A stretch of DNA of 64,000 nt from Acetobacterium sp. (GTDB lineage: Bacteria > Bacillota > Clostridia > Eubacteriales > Eubacteriaceae): positions 1 through 64,000 of the forward strand of contig NZ_JAUSPS010000001.1 of NCBI RefSeq assembly GCF_030652775.1. Direction: 5' to 3'. Below, piece after piece: positions 1 through 8,279 of this stretch (positions are counted from its first letter, which is position 1; each line of letters begins with the position of its first letter). The position numbers and the translations under genes are program-made. The notes under the pieces were generated by a model. It was not told where the DNA came from and did not search any database. It saw only the letters and a list, made by a program, of their open reading frames with translations.

Positions 1-60
1 ATTGATCAATTTCTACCCTGGTCAAAAACACTTTCACCGGATTGTTATAAAACCAGTTGA
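1..60 (+). CDS. C-terminal tail of an upstream gene, possibly an IS66-type transposase (partial)
   Basis: An open frame enters from the left edge and runs 19 codons to a TGA at 58-60. It contains a QFLPW motif, and a strong terminator follows 18 bp later at 78-108. IS66 TnpC proteins often end with a short segment containing a LLPW-like motif, so an IS66 transposase tail is a reasonable guess. The fragment is far too short for a firm call. That it is the end of some plus-strand gene is supported by the terminator position. Confidence 0.3.
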   Translation: MDQFLPWSKTLSPDCYKTS

Positions 61-77
61 TAAACCTAACATTACGA

Positions 78-108
78 GTCCAACTCCGCCTGGAGTTGGA
101 CTTTTTTT
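78..108 (+). terminator. Intrinsic terminator
   Basis: A perfect 10-bp stem (78-87 with 92-101), a GCCT loop and seven following T residues. It closes the partial frame that ends at position 60. Confidence 0.8.
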
Positions 109-149
109 ATACATAGGTGCCTACAGTTTGACATTTACTGAGATATGAA

Positions 150-176
150 CCTGTTACGTAAAGTAGCAGGTTTTTT
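150..176 (+). terminator. Second terminator-like hairpin
   Basis: An 8-bp stem (150-157 with 163-170, one G-T pair), a 5-nt loop and six T residues. It lies 40 bp after the first terminator with no gene between, so it may act as a back-up terminator. Confidence 0.5.
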
Positions 177-263
177 GTTGTTTAATGTGACCCGTTTTAT
201 TTCCTACCAAATAGAAGTCTTCCTACCGTCCATAGATAGGAAAATATGCAGATACATAGTAAT

Positions 264-280
264 TGAATATTTCGGTTGAA
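264..280 (+). repeat. IS21 left terminal inverted repeat
   Basis: Pairs with 2813-2829; the shared core is TATTTCGGT followed by YGAA. The 5 bp outside it (259-263, GTAAT) is the left target-site duplication. Confidence 0.85.
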
Positions 281-360
281 AAAACCAGCCTGTCCGGTAG
301 TTCGTGCCACCGAGACCGGACAGTGGTTTCAAGCGTTTCGGCATGGTGCCAATTGACTAT

Positions 361-1128
361 TTAAGGGTTTTTAGAATCGATCCCGTAGATTTCCCGCATG
401 GAGCGGTCATGCTCCTTGTCAATATACTGAATTTCGATGCTGTGTGAATTGTGAACAATCCGATCAAGAATGGCATCGGCGACTGTTGCTTCAGGAAATT
501 TGCTGTACCAGCCGAGTGGGGCAAACTGGGAGCAGAAAATCGTGGATACCTTTTTATGACGGGCGTGGATAATCTCCAGTAAGTCCCGGGCTTCTGTTTC
601 TGTCAGTTTGATCAGCAACCATTCATCAAGGATCAGGAGGGTGTATTTCTGATAGTGTCTGATCGTTTCTTTAAACTTGCCCTCACCCCGGGCAACCGCC
701 AGTTCAGCCAGCAGTTCTGGCAGACGGATGTATTTTGTGGCGTAGTAGTGTTTGCAGGCTTCCATACCCAGAGAGCAGGCGATGTAGGACTTGCCGGTAC
801 CCGTTGCACCGGCAATAATAATATTATGTGCTTCCCGGATGTATTCACAGGTCGACAGGCGTTCAATGAGTTTTTTATTGAGCTTCCGACCTGCCTGATA
901 ATTGATGTCATTCACATTTGCCTGGGATTGATCAAAACCAGCCTTTCTGATCAGTCGCTGCAGTCGGTTATTCTTGCGGCTGGTATATTCCCGGTCAACC
1001 ATCAGACCGAACCGGTCTTCAAACGGAATATCCGCCATGGAGGGGTCATTCAATTGCAGTCGGAAGGCATCAGCCATTGTTGACAGGTGCATTTCGATGA
1101 GTTTATTGAGGGTGGCTTCATTCGTCAT
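361..1128 (-). CDS. istB: IstB, ATP-binding helper of IS21 transposition
   Basis: A 255-residue AAA+ ATPase, close to the usual IstB length of about 250. IstB helps the IstA transposase choose and capture its target. The Walker A motif GATGTGKS is at about residues 107-114 and the Walker B motif LLILDEW at about 164-170. An upstream in-frame start at 1182 exists, but the ATG at 1128 has GGAGG 8 nt before it (1137-1141), so it is preferred. The start overlaps the end of istA by 11 bp, which is the usual coupled arrangement. Confidence 0.93.
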   Translation of the reverse strand: MTNEATLNKLIEMHLSTMADAFRLQLNDPSMADIPFEDRFGLMVDREYTSRKNNRLQRLIRKAGFDQSQANVNDINYQAGRKLNKKLIERLSTCEYIREAHNIIIAGATGTGKSYIACSLGMEACKHYYATKYIRLPELLAELAVARGEGKFKETIRHYQKYTLLILDEWLLIKLTETEARDLLEIIHARHKKVSTIFCSQFAPLGWYSKFPEATVADAILDRIVHNSHSIEIQYIDKEHDRSMREIYGIDSKNP

Positions 1129-2677
1129 GATGCTTACCTCCATAATAGCTGGGCCCCCGGGTATACCCGTATTGATTTTCAACCGTGGTCTCCTGATTCA
1201 GATCTGGTTGATCGGACAGTTTATCCTGTCCGGTTGTGAGAATGTTTTTCACACTCTTATAACTGGGATGGGGCGTATAGGTCAACGCCTTTTTACAGGC
1301 GGCTTCCAGACGGTTGACCGAATATTTATCAGCCAGCTTCAGCAGTCCCATACAGGATTTATAGCCCTGCTGTTCGACCTTGAAGGAAGCAAGAATGGAT
1401 TTGACCGTCGTAACGCTATGAGGCCCGATTTTCTGAGCCCATTCAATGAAGCGTTCACCATTCCATTCCAGATATTTCTGATGATCCTCCGGCATGTGCG
1501 CCTGAAGCGTACTGTACTGGTTGGAGCGACCATGGAGGCGTTTGTGGGAGCAGATCCGCTGATTATGGTAGAACACTTCGACAATTGATCGGGTCAGTCG
1601 TACATCCACTTCCTGTTTGATGTATTCATAAGGAACCGAGTAATGCATTTTGTCCACTGAAATATGATAATTGAACTGTACCGTGGCTTTTTTCCATTGT
1701 GACAATTCATAAGCAACAGGTGGCAATGGCGTGAGAAAAGGCTTTTCATCAGCAAGGTAAACACTGTACCGACTGCCCTCCTTTTTTTGAAAGGGTTTGT
1801 GGTTGAGTTTTTCCAGCTGAATCTGTATTTTACGATTCAGTTCCTCAAGAGCGAAGAATTTCTCGTTGCGGATGGCCGCGGTAATCCAGTTGGTTACAAC
1901 ATTGACCGAACCCTCGACACCAGGTTTGTCTTTGGGGGCCCTCACTCTTGCCGGTAACACGGCTGTATCATAGTATTCAGCCATTTCATAATAGGTTTTA
2001 TTGATCTTTGGGGTATACCACTCGTCGGTTCTATCAACCCCAGTCTTAAGATTATCGGGAATCAGCATCCGTGTACTGCCACCAAAGTATTGATACATAT
2101 GGATATGAGCGGTAATCCAGCTTTCCAGATCCATTTTAAGAAAGGCTTCTAAATAGGCATAGAGACTGTAATTCAAAACCCCGACAAAAATATGGCAGGA
2201 AATCATTTCACCAGTATCGGTGTCGATGAGGTAAGCCGGCTTTCCGGCCCAGTCCACTTCGATTTGCTCACCGGGCTTGCGCGGAATGTGCATGGTCGCA
2301 TGTTTCTTGTCGCTGTACTTCTGATAATGGTGACAGAATTGAGTGTACATCAGGGGAATATCTTTATTCTGTCGACAACCTTCACAGTATTCATTCCAGA
2401 GAAGCTTCAGCGTTACCCCACTGCGCAGCATTTCCTTGTCGATGTAATCATAGTCCGGAGACTTGCGATCCGATTTTGGCACGGACTTATCAGGAAATAA
2501 CAACTTTTCCAGATCAGCATCCGTTGTTTCGGCCGATAACGGCCAGATGATGTTGCAGGCTTTCGCCCGATTAACAACATCCCGAACTGTTTTTCTGGCA
2601 CAACCGCAGCTACTGGCAATACCAGTCTGGCTGATGCCAAGGTTGAACAGCCTCAGAATTTCACGATATTTGGTCAT
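1118..2677 (-). CDS. istA: IstA, IS21-family DDE transposase
   Basis: A 519-residue transposase of normal length. An N-terminal helix-turn-helix (about residues 10-40, with the motif SQTGIASSCGCARKTV) binds the element ends. The integrase-like catalytic core shows D142 (in EVDWAG), D208 (in IPDNLK) and E255 (in GVEGSV) as the DDE triad. AGGAGG sits 8 nt upstream of the ATG. It is translated just before, and overlaps, istB. No frameshift or missing catalytic residue is seen, so the protein should be functional. Confidence 0.95.
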   Translation of the reverse strand: MTKYREILRLFNLGISQTGIASSCGCARKTVRDVVNRAKACNIIWPLSAETTDADLEKLLFPDKSVPKSDRKSPDYDYIDKEMLRSGVTLKLLWNEYCEGCRQNKDIPLMYTQFCHHYQKYSDKKHATMHIPRKPGEQIEVDWAGKPAYLIDTDTGEMISCHIFVGVLNYSLYAYLEAFLKMDLESWITAHIHMYQYFGGSTRMLIPDNLKTGVDRTDEWYTPKINKTYYEMAEYYDTAVLPARVRAPKDKPGVEGSVNVVTNWITAAIRNEKFFALEELNRKIQIQLEKLNHKPFQKKEGSRYSVYLADEKPFLTPLPPVAYELSQWKKATVQFNYHISVDKMHYSVPYEYIKQEVDVRLTRSIVEVFYHNQRICSHKRLHGRSNQYSTLQAHMPEDHQKYLEWNGERFIEWAQKIGPHSVTTVKSILASFKVEQQGYKSCMGLLKLADKYSVNRLEAACKKALTYTPHPSYKSVKNILTTGQDKLSDQPDLNQETTVENQYGYTRGPSYYGGKHHDE

Positions 2678-2892
2678 AAGAATGACCTCCTAAAATGGAT
2701 TTACATCAGTTAACTGATGCATATATCCCTTATACCCTGATTGAAACCAGACCGGAACGATTGAAACGAAACACCGAAGCGACTGGCACGAATATCCGGT
2801 TCGGTTGGAAGATTCGACCGAAATACTCAGTAATAGAAAAAAATAAAAGAAAAAAAAGATGATAAGGTGAATAAGGTTCGTTTAATTAATTA

Positions 2893-2921
2893 TTGACATT
2901 TATAAATAAATGATATATTAT
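2893..2921 (+). promoter_or_regulatory. Sigma-A type promoter of the TetR gene
   Basis: TTGACA at 2893-2898, a 17-bp spacer and TATTAT at 2916-2921, an almost perfect match to the housekeeping consensus. Transcription would start near 2928, within or next to the operator-like site at 2929-2945. Confidence 0.8.
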
Positions 2922-2928
2922 TTGTATG

Positions 2929-2945
2929 TAGACCGATTGTCATAA
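2929..2945 (+). promoter_or_regulatory. Putative TetR operator O1
   Basis: The 17-bp site TAGACCGATTGTCATAA overlaps the expected start of tetR transcription. The same pattern (12 of 17 positions) occurs on the minus strand at 3634-3618, before the next gene. The TAGACC core resembles operators of the Bacillus LmrA/YxaF regulators, to which this TetR protein is similar in its N-terminal domain. Confidence 0.6.
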
Positions 2946-2976
2946 TTGTTTAATTTCGGAAAGAGGTAACTGGCTT

Positions 2977-3552
2977 ATGGATAATAAATCTGATACACGT
3001 GATCGATTTATTAAAACAGCATCGATGCTGTTTCAATTACAAGGGTATCATGCAACTGGTTTAAATGAAATTTTAAAAAAAAGTGAAGCTCCTCGAGGTT
3101 CCTTTTATTATCATTTCCCAAATGGAAAAGAAGAATTAGCACTTGAAGCAATAAAATTAGCAAGCCAAACGATCCAACTGGACATCAAAAACACCTTAGA
3201 TCAGTTTTCAGATCCTGGCGAAGCGATTAAATTTCAGATTGAAAAAATAGCGGAATTCATTACTAAAGAAAAGAAGATTGAAGATTTTACGATTAGCTTA
3301 TTGGCATTAGAGACATATGCATCCAATGAAAGTTTAAGAAAAGCCTGCGAATCGGCTTTTATATCTTTTGAAAGGATTTATTTAGAAAAATTGATCCTAG
3401 CAGGGTTTACTAAAGAAAAAGCATATGAATTAAGTATGGTCATTCAATCAATGATTGAAGGTGGAATAGTGCTATCATTAACAATGAAAAATGGCACACC
3501 GCTACTTGCGGTTGCGAAACAAGTCAGCGTAATATTAAAGGCAAATGTTTAA
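2977..3552 (+). CDS. TetR/AcrR-family transcriptional regulator (LmrA/YxaF-like)
   Basis: A 191-residue regulator. The N-terminal DNA-binding domain (about residues 8-55) has the typical TetR helix-turn-helix, with GYHATGLNEILKKSEAP and then GSFYYHFPNGKEEL. The C-terminal ligand domain is of the LmrA/YxaF kind by general resemblance. GAAAGAGG lies about 10 nt before the ATG. A strong promoter with an overlapping operator-like site suggests autorepression, and a second site before the flavin oxidoreductase gene suggests that gene is its target. The ligand is unknown. Base composition is AT-rich, like the following genes. Confidence 0.88.
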   Translation: MDNKSDTRDRFIKTASMLFQLQGYHATGLNEILKKSEAPRGSFYYHFPNGKEELALEAIKLASQTIQLDIKNTLDQFSDPGEAIKFQIEKIAEFITKEKKIEDFTISLLALETYASNESLRKACESAFISFERIYLEKLILAGFTKEKAYELSMVIQSMIEGGIVLSLTMKNGTPLLAVAKQVSVILKANV

Positions 3553-3617
3553 TACGATAGGCATTGCAAATCACTAATTCGGATTTCATGAAGATTAGTG
3601 GTTCTGTAGACATGGAA

Positions 3618-3634
3618 TTATGTAGGACGGTCTA
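3618..3634 (-). promoter_or_regulatory. Putative TetR operator O2
   Basis: Read on the minus strand this is TAGACCGTCCTACATAA, matching O1 at 12 of 17 positions, including the TAGACCG start and CATAA end. It lies in the 261-bp gap between the regulator and the flavin oxidoreductase gene, 180 bp before the latter's start. I could not identify a convincing -35/-10 pair beside it. Confidence 0.5.
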
Positions 3635-3813
3635 ATTACTAAATTGCGTCATTACCTGGTTTTATTTTGACCGGTAATGCGAGCAGTGGGTGATTCTAAA
3701 ATATTGCAATTTTTAGCTGATATGCATTATTTATGAGGCATTATTCTAGAAGCTACCCTTTTGGATTATGGGTTGCCTAATTAACCCAAATTTTCACACA
3801 AGGAAATTTTAAA

Positions 3814-4878
3814 ATGGAAAAAATATTCACGTCGTTTAAGTTGAAAAATGTTGAGATACGTAATCGGATTTGTGTTCCGCCGATGGTTACAAGATTCAGC
3901 GAACCAGATACCGGAATTGTAGAATTGGGAACGATTGAGCACTATCGAAAAATCGCAAAAGGGTTGCCGGGACTGATTATACAAGAAGCAACATGTGTCA
4001 ATAAAAACGGTCGTCTCATGGATCGTCAACTGGGAATTTGGAATGACACTCAAATGGAAGGATTAAAAAAAATTGTTGATGCCGTACATGCTGAGGGATG
4101 CGCCATATTTGTCCAATTACATCATGCCGGAGTAGTCGGAATCAATGAACAGCCTTTGTGTCCAAGTAAATACAGCTATGCCCTGCCAGATGGAAATATC
4201 AGAATAGGAAATGAGATGACTTTAGCAGAAATAAGCGAAATTCAGACTGATTTTGTAGAGTCTGGTGTCAGAGCATTTAAAGCAGGATATGATGGAATTG
4301 AACTTCATGGATGTCATGAATATTTAATATGTCAATTTTTAAATAAAAAAGTCAATACCAGAAATGATGAGTATGGAAAATATCCGGAAAAATTTGTGAT
4401 GGAAATCATGAAAAGGATTCGAGAACGTACTTCACCTGATTTTGTCATTGGAATAAGATTAGGCGGATTTGAATCGACACTGAAAGATGCGATTCAAAAT
4501 GCGGTTAAACTTGAGCAGGGAGGAATTGATTTCATCGATGTGTCATATGGATTTAGTAAAGAACAGGAATCCTTTGTTCCAGCGAACTATTCATTTATTG
4601 ATATTATTTATGCTGCAAAAATGATAAAAAAATCAGTTCAGATACCTGTTTTTGCTGCAAATGGAATAGTATCCCCTGAAATGGCAGAAGATATTTTGAC
4701 AAAAACTGAGGTTGACATGGTTGATGTTGGAAGAGGTTTTATTGTAAATTCTAATTGGATGAAGGATGCCATCGATAAAAAGGATACTGGAAAGTGTTTG
4801 CATTGCAAAATGTGTAAACTCTTTGTTGAACCGGATAAATGTCCTGGGAAAATAGTCTTTGAAAAAAACAAGAAATAA
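3814..4878 (+). CDS. Short Old Yellow Enzyme-like NADH:flavin oxidoreductase with a FeS motif
   Basis: A 354-residue TIM-barrel flavoprotein of the Old Yellow Enzyme family, which reduces activated C=C bonds using FMN. The N-terminal segment (KLKNVEIRNRICVPPM), the QLHHAG segment and the IELHGCHEYLICQFL segment are the family's FMN- and substrate-binding regions. The C-terminus holds C-x2-C-x2-C-x8-C (residues about 329-344), as in the 4Fe-4S site of 2,4-dienoyl-CoA reductase/BaiCD enzymes. The FAD/NAD domain that normally follows is absent; the protein simply ends. AAGGAA precedes the ATG by 9 nt. It is probably controlled by the upstream TetR protein. Substrate unknown. Confidence 0.85.
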   Translation: MEKIFTSFKLKNVEIRNRICVPPMVTRFSEPDTGIVELGTIEHYRKIAKGLPGLIIQEATCVNKNGRLMDRQLGIWNDTQMEGLKKIVDAVHAEGCAIFVQLHHAGVVGINEQPLCPSKYSYALPDGNIRIGNEMTLAEISEIQTDFVESGVRAFKAGYDGIELHGCHEYLICQFLNKKVNTRNDEYGKYPEKFVMEIMKRIRERTSPDFVIGIRLGGFESTLKDAIQNAVKLEQGGIDFIDVSYGFSKEQESFVPANYSFIDIIYAAKMIKKSVQIPVFAANGIVSPEMAEDILTKTEVDMVDVGRGFIVNSNWMKDAIDKKDTGKCLHCKMCKLFVEPDKCPGKIVFEKNKK

Positions 4879-4922
4879 TTCTGATATTCATAAGAGGTTT
4901 TATTAAATAATGGAGGGATACA

Positions 4923-6392
4923 ATGAGTGCAAATGAACTAGAACTGGCAAGAAAGCAAAAACTTGAATATGTTCAGACGTTTACCAACCCATATCCGGAG
5001 CGATTTGCAAAAACCAATGAGTTATCTGAAGCAGGGATTTTGGAAGATGGCGTTGAAAATGTTAAGGTGGCAGGACGGATCACCTTTATTAGAAAGATGG
5101 GGAAGCTGTCTTTTGTGACCATTTCAGATATATGCGGAAAGCTACAAATCGCTATAAAGAAAGATTCTGTTGGAGATGACAGCTATACGTTTTTTAAAAA
5201 GGGGTTTGATATCGGAGATTTTCTTGGAGCGGAAGGTGATGTGTTTACAACCCAGACAGGTGAAAAAACAATTAGAGCCAACCAGATCTATTTTTTAGGA
5301 AAAGCATTGAAGTCTTTACCAGAAAAATTCCATGGGGTTACGGACGTAGAAATGTGTTATCGCCAGAGATATCTTGATTTAATTATGAATCAGGATACAA
5401 AAGACCGGTTTTTGTTAAAATATAATTTTATTAAGGAAGTTCGAAGATTTTTAGAGGACGATGGTTACCTGGAAATTGAAACACCGGTACTGATTGATCA
5501 TCCGTCGGGCGCAACGGCAAGACCGTTTATTTCGCATCATAATGCCCTTGATATGGATGTTTTTTTAAGAATTGCACCGGAAACTTATTTAAAACGGGCA
5601 ATTGTGGGTGGTTTTACAAAGGTATTTGAGTTTGCAAGATGTTTCCGAAATGAAGGGATGGATACCACTCATTTACAGGATTTTACCATGTTAGAAGGTT
5701 ACTGCGCATATTATAACTATCAAGATAATATGGAGTTTCTACAAAATATGCTGACGCAGGTTATCACAAAATTATTTGGTAAAGCGCAAATTCAGATCAG
5801 GGACAAGGTTATTGATTTTGCGGGAAAGTGGGATGTGATTACGTTTAGAGACCTTATCTTTCAAGATTGCGGAATTGATATCGATCAGACAAAAACGGCT
5901 GAAATGTTGCTAAACGAGATAAACAAACATGGAATAAAACTTGAATTCGAGACAAATATAGATCTTTTAGGAAAAGGGAATTTGATTGATTTGTTATATA
6001 AAAAAGTTAGCCGACCAAAGATTATTGATCCGACATTTCTAATTGGTCATCCAACTGAACTCTCGCCTTTAGCAAGAGCAAATGATGACAATCCAGAAAT
6101 TACTGATCGTTTCCAATTGATCATCAATGGTGCAGAAGTTATCAATGCTTATTCTGAATTGGTAAATCCGGTTGAGCAATATCAACGTCTTATGGAACAG
6201 TCGAGACTCAAAGCCGGAGGCGATGAAGAAGCAATGGTCATGGATAAGGATTATATCAGCGCTATGGAATATGGTATGCCGCCGATTTCTGGATGGGGTA
6301 TGGGAATTGACCGAGTACTCCAGATACTGACAGGGCAAAACAATATCAGAGATCTAATTATGTTCCCAATCATGCGACCGCTTGAACGATAA
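4923..6392 (+). CDS. lysS: Lysyl-tRNA synthetase, class II (divergent)
   Basis: A 489-residue enzyme that charges tRNA-Lys with lysine. An N-terminal OB-fold anticodon-binding domain (about 55-150) is followed by the class II core. Motif 2 is in CFRNEGMDTTHLQDFTMLEG and motif 3 in GWGMGIDRVLQIL. These differ from the common bacterial form: an ordinary LysS has ISTRHNPEFTMLE in motif 2 and GGLGIGIDR near motif 3. The gene may therefore be a second, divergent lysS copy rather than the main housekeeping one. GGAGG precedes the start. It lies 44 bp after the flavoprotein gene in the AT-rich segment. Confidence 0.92.
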   Translation: MSANELELARKQKLEYVQTFTNPYPERFAKTNELSEAGILEDGVENVKVAGRITFIRKMGKLSFVTISDICGKLQIAIKKDSVGDDSYTFFKKGFDIGDFLGAEGDVFTTQTGEKTIRANQIYFLGKALKSLPEKFHGVTDVEMCYRQRYLDLIMNQDTKDRFLLKYNFIKEVRRFLEDDGYLEIETPVLIDHPSGATARPFISHHNALDMDVFLRIAPETYLKRAIVGGFTKVFEFARCFRNEGMDTTHLQDFTMLEGYCAYYNYQDNMEFLQNMLTQVITKLFGKAQIQIRDKVIDFAGKWDVITFRDLIFQDCGIDIDQTKTAEMLLNEINKHGIKLEFETNIDLLGKGNLIDLLYKKVSRPKIIDPTFLIGHPTELSPLARANDDNPEITDRFQLIINGAEVINAYSELVNPVEQYQRLMEQSRLKAGGDEEAMVMDKDYISAMEYGMPPISGWGMGIDRVLQILTGQNNIRDLIMFPIMRPLER

Positions 6393-6480
6393 TTAACACA
6401 AATTATCTGATTTATTGTCAGTTGTTCGCACATGGCACTAAACAAAAATGGCTTAAATATTCCCCGAAATAACTCATAAG

Positions 6481-6514
6481 ACCGCTTTGCAGAACTATCT
6501 GCGAAGCGGTTTTT
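6481..6514 (+). terminator. Intrinsic terminator after lysS
   Basis: A 13-bp stem (6481-6493 with 6498-6510, one mismatch or wobble), a 4-nt loop and a T-run. The rest of the gap from 6515 to 6876 contains only the inverted repeat at 6781-6829. Confidence 0.8.
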
Positions 6515-6780
6515 ATCATGAGTTAAAACGAAAAAAAGAGTCAGCATCGAAGGAAAAATGCTGAACTTAAATTGAATTCCATTTTAAAAACTATGTTATC
6601 TGAATTTTTAGAATTTATTGGAGCTCATTTTATATGAGTAGGTATGTGAAGCTCTCTGTTTGTAGGTCACATTCCATGAATCAGCTTTGTTAGAAGATTT
6701 TTTCGTTACATGACCAGATTCATTTAAACGATTATAAGAACTGCCACATCGTCGCATGGTATCTTATCATCAAGAAAAAA

Positions 6781-6829
6781 AGATAAGTCAAATAAAATGC
6801 ATTATTCATACATTTTATTTGACTTATCT
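6781..6829. repeat. Perfect 19-bp inverted repeat upstream of the ATPase gene
   Basis: Arms 6781-6799 and 6811-6829 are exact complements around an 11-bp centre. No T-run follows, so it is not an ordinary terminator for the plus strand. It ends 47 bp before the ATPase start and could be an operator or a leader hairpin. Confidence 0.7.
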
Positions 6830-6876
6830 GTGTTGGACATGGTAAATTAGAAGAAAAAACACAATGGAGAACGATA

Positions 6877-8163
6877 ATGAAGCGAAAATTTGAAGATGTT
6901 TTAATATCCTGGAAAAATAAAAATTCCCGTAAGCCGGCACTAATCTATGGCGCTCGTCAAATTGGGAAAACTACCAGTATCAAATATTTTGGCGAAAAAC
7001 ATTTTCAGAACACGATTTATATCAATTTTGAATTAAACAGGGAATTAGCTGAAGATTTCCAGGGAAATATTTCTCCAGACTTTTTAATTCATCGCTTTGA
7101 GGTTTATTTTGGCGAAAAAATTAATAAGGAGACAACATTGATTGTCTTCGATGAAATTCAGGCCTGTGAGCGCGCTTTGACAAGCTTGAAATATTTCTGT
7201 GAAGATGCCCCAGAATATTACGTCATCGGTGCGGGTAGTCTGCTTGACGTTGCTATAAAACGTGATGATTTCAGTTTCCCGGTTGGAAAAGTGAATCAGA
7301 TCCATATGTATCCGATGGATTTTGAAGAATTCCTGTGGGCGAAGAATCAGGAAATGCTGGCAGATGAAATAAGGGTGTATTATGAAAAACGTGAGCCGCT
7401 GGATCCGGCTTTGCACAAAAAGGCAATGGGCCTTTATCGTGAATATTTAATTGTCGGTGGCATGCCTGAAGCAGTAAAAGAATATTCAGAAAACAACAGC
7501 TTGCTTGAGGTAGCAGAAATTCAGGGAGCGATCATCAATGCCTACGTTGCGGATATGGCCAAGTATGCAACATATAGTGACACAACGAAAATCATGGCAA
7601 GTTTTGATAGTCTACCGGCGCAGTTGGCCAAAGATAATAAAAAGTTTCAATATAAAGTTGTTGCCAGGGGGGGCCGGGCATCATTATTTGGGGCATCAAT
7701 TGATTGGCTTTTGGCAGCGGGGATCGTCCTAAAATGTGAGAAGGTCGAACAAGGGCAACATCCATTGGCTATTTTTAAAGATATGGCTTCATTTAAACTG
7801 TATATGGGTGATATCGGTCTATTGTCACACCGGGCTGGTGTCAATAAATATGACATCATTAAAGGCAACGATCATGTCTTTATTGGCGCACTGACTGAAA
7901 ATTATGTTGCCACTGCTTTAATACAAAAGGGATACCCTTTATATTACTGGACTTCGGGAACATCGGAAGTTGATTTTATGATTGAGAAACAAAGTGATGT
8001 TTTTCCCATTGAAGTCAAAGCAAGGGAAAATGTCAAATCCAGAAGCTTATCGGTCTATGTAAAACACTATCATCCGGTTTATTCGATTCGGATTTCGGGA
8101 AAGAACTTTGGATTCGAAAATAACATTTTATCAATTCCGTTATACGCAGTGTTTTGTTTGTAG
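6877..8163 (+). CDS. AAA-family ATPase with DUF4143 domain
   Basis: A 428-residue protein of the widespread AAA_14/DUF4143 family, whose biological role is not established. Walker A is GARQIGKT (about residues 26-33) and Walker B is LIVFDEIQ (about 88-95). The C-terminal third is the DUF4143 region, with EVDFMIEK and PIEVKA motifs resembling a PD-(D/E)xK nuclease core. GGAG precedes the ATG. A broken near-copy of the 3' end lies at 9988-10260, so this family has been duplicated here. Such ATPases are often scattered in multiple copies in anaerobe genomes. It has its own leader with a long inverted repeat. Confidence 0.88.
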   Translation: MKRKFEDVLISWKNKNSRKPALIYGARQIGKTTSIKYFGEKHFQNTIYINFELNRELAEDFQGNISPDFLIHRFEVYFGEKINKETTLIVFDEIQACERALTSLKYFCEDAPEYYVIGAGSLLDVAIKRDDFSFPVGKVNQIHMYPMDFEEFLWAKNQEMLADEIRVYYEKREPLDPALHKKAMGLYREYLIVGGMPEAVKEYSENNSLLEVAEIQGAIINAYVADMAKYATYSDTTKIMASFDSLPAQLAKDNKKFQYKVVARGGRASLFGASIDWLLAAGIVLKCEKVEQGQHPLAIFKDMASFKLYMGDIGLLSHRAGVNKYDIIKGNDHVFIGALTENYVATALIQKGYPLYYWTSGTSEVDFMIEKQSDVFPIEVKARENVKSRSLSVYVKHYHPVYSIRISGKNFGFENNILSIPLYAVFCL

Positions 8164-8279
8164 CGGTTTAAAAGTGAATTGGTATGGATATTCCGCGGGT
8201 TGTTTTTAGAAAAAGCAGAGATGTTTTGGATAGAAATACCTATCGATTTAGCGCGGGATTCATATATGCTAAAGAGATT

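Larger units (their letters stand above)
264..2829 (-). mobile_element. Complete IS21-family insertion sequence
   Basis: The 2566-bp element carries istA and istB on the minus strand. Its ends are 17-bp imperfect inverted repeats (264-280 and 2813-2829) matching at 15 positions, and it begins TG and ends CA as IS21 elements do. GTAAT is present immediately outside both ends (259-263 and 2830-2834), which fits the short target duplication this family makes. Related repeats further inside each end (around 290-330 and 2745-2800) resemble the multiple terminal transposase-binding repeats of IS21. Both genes are intact, so the element may still be mobile. Confidence 0.9.

Noticed and set aside
655-1588. 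Plus-strand frames of 142 and 204 codons inside istB and istA
   Set aside because: They are antisense to intact, clearly identified transposition genes and have no ribosome sites.
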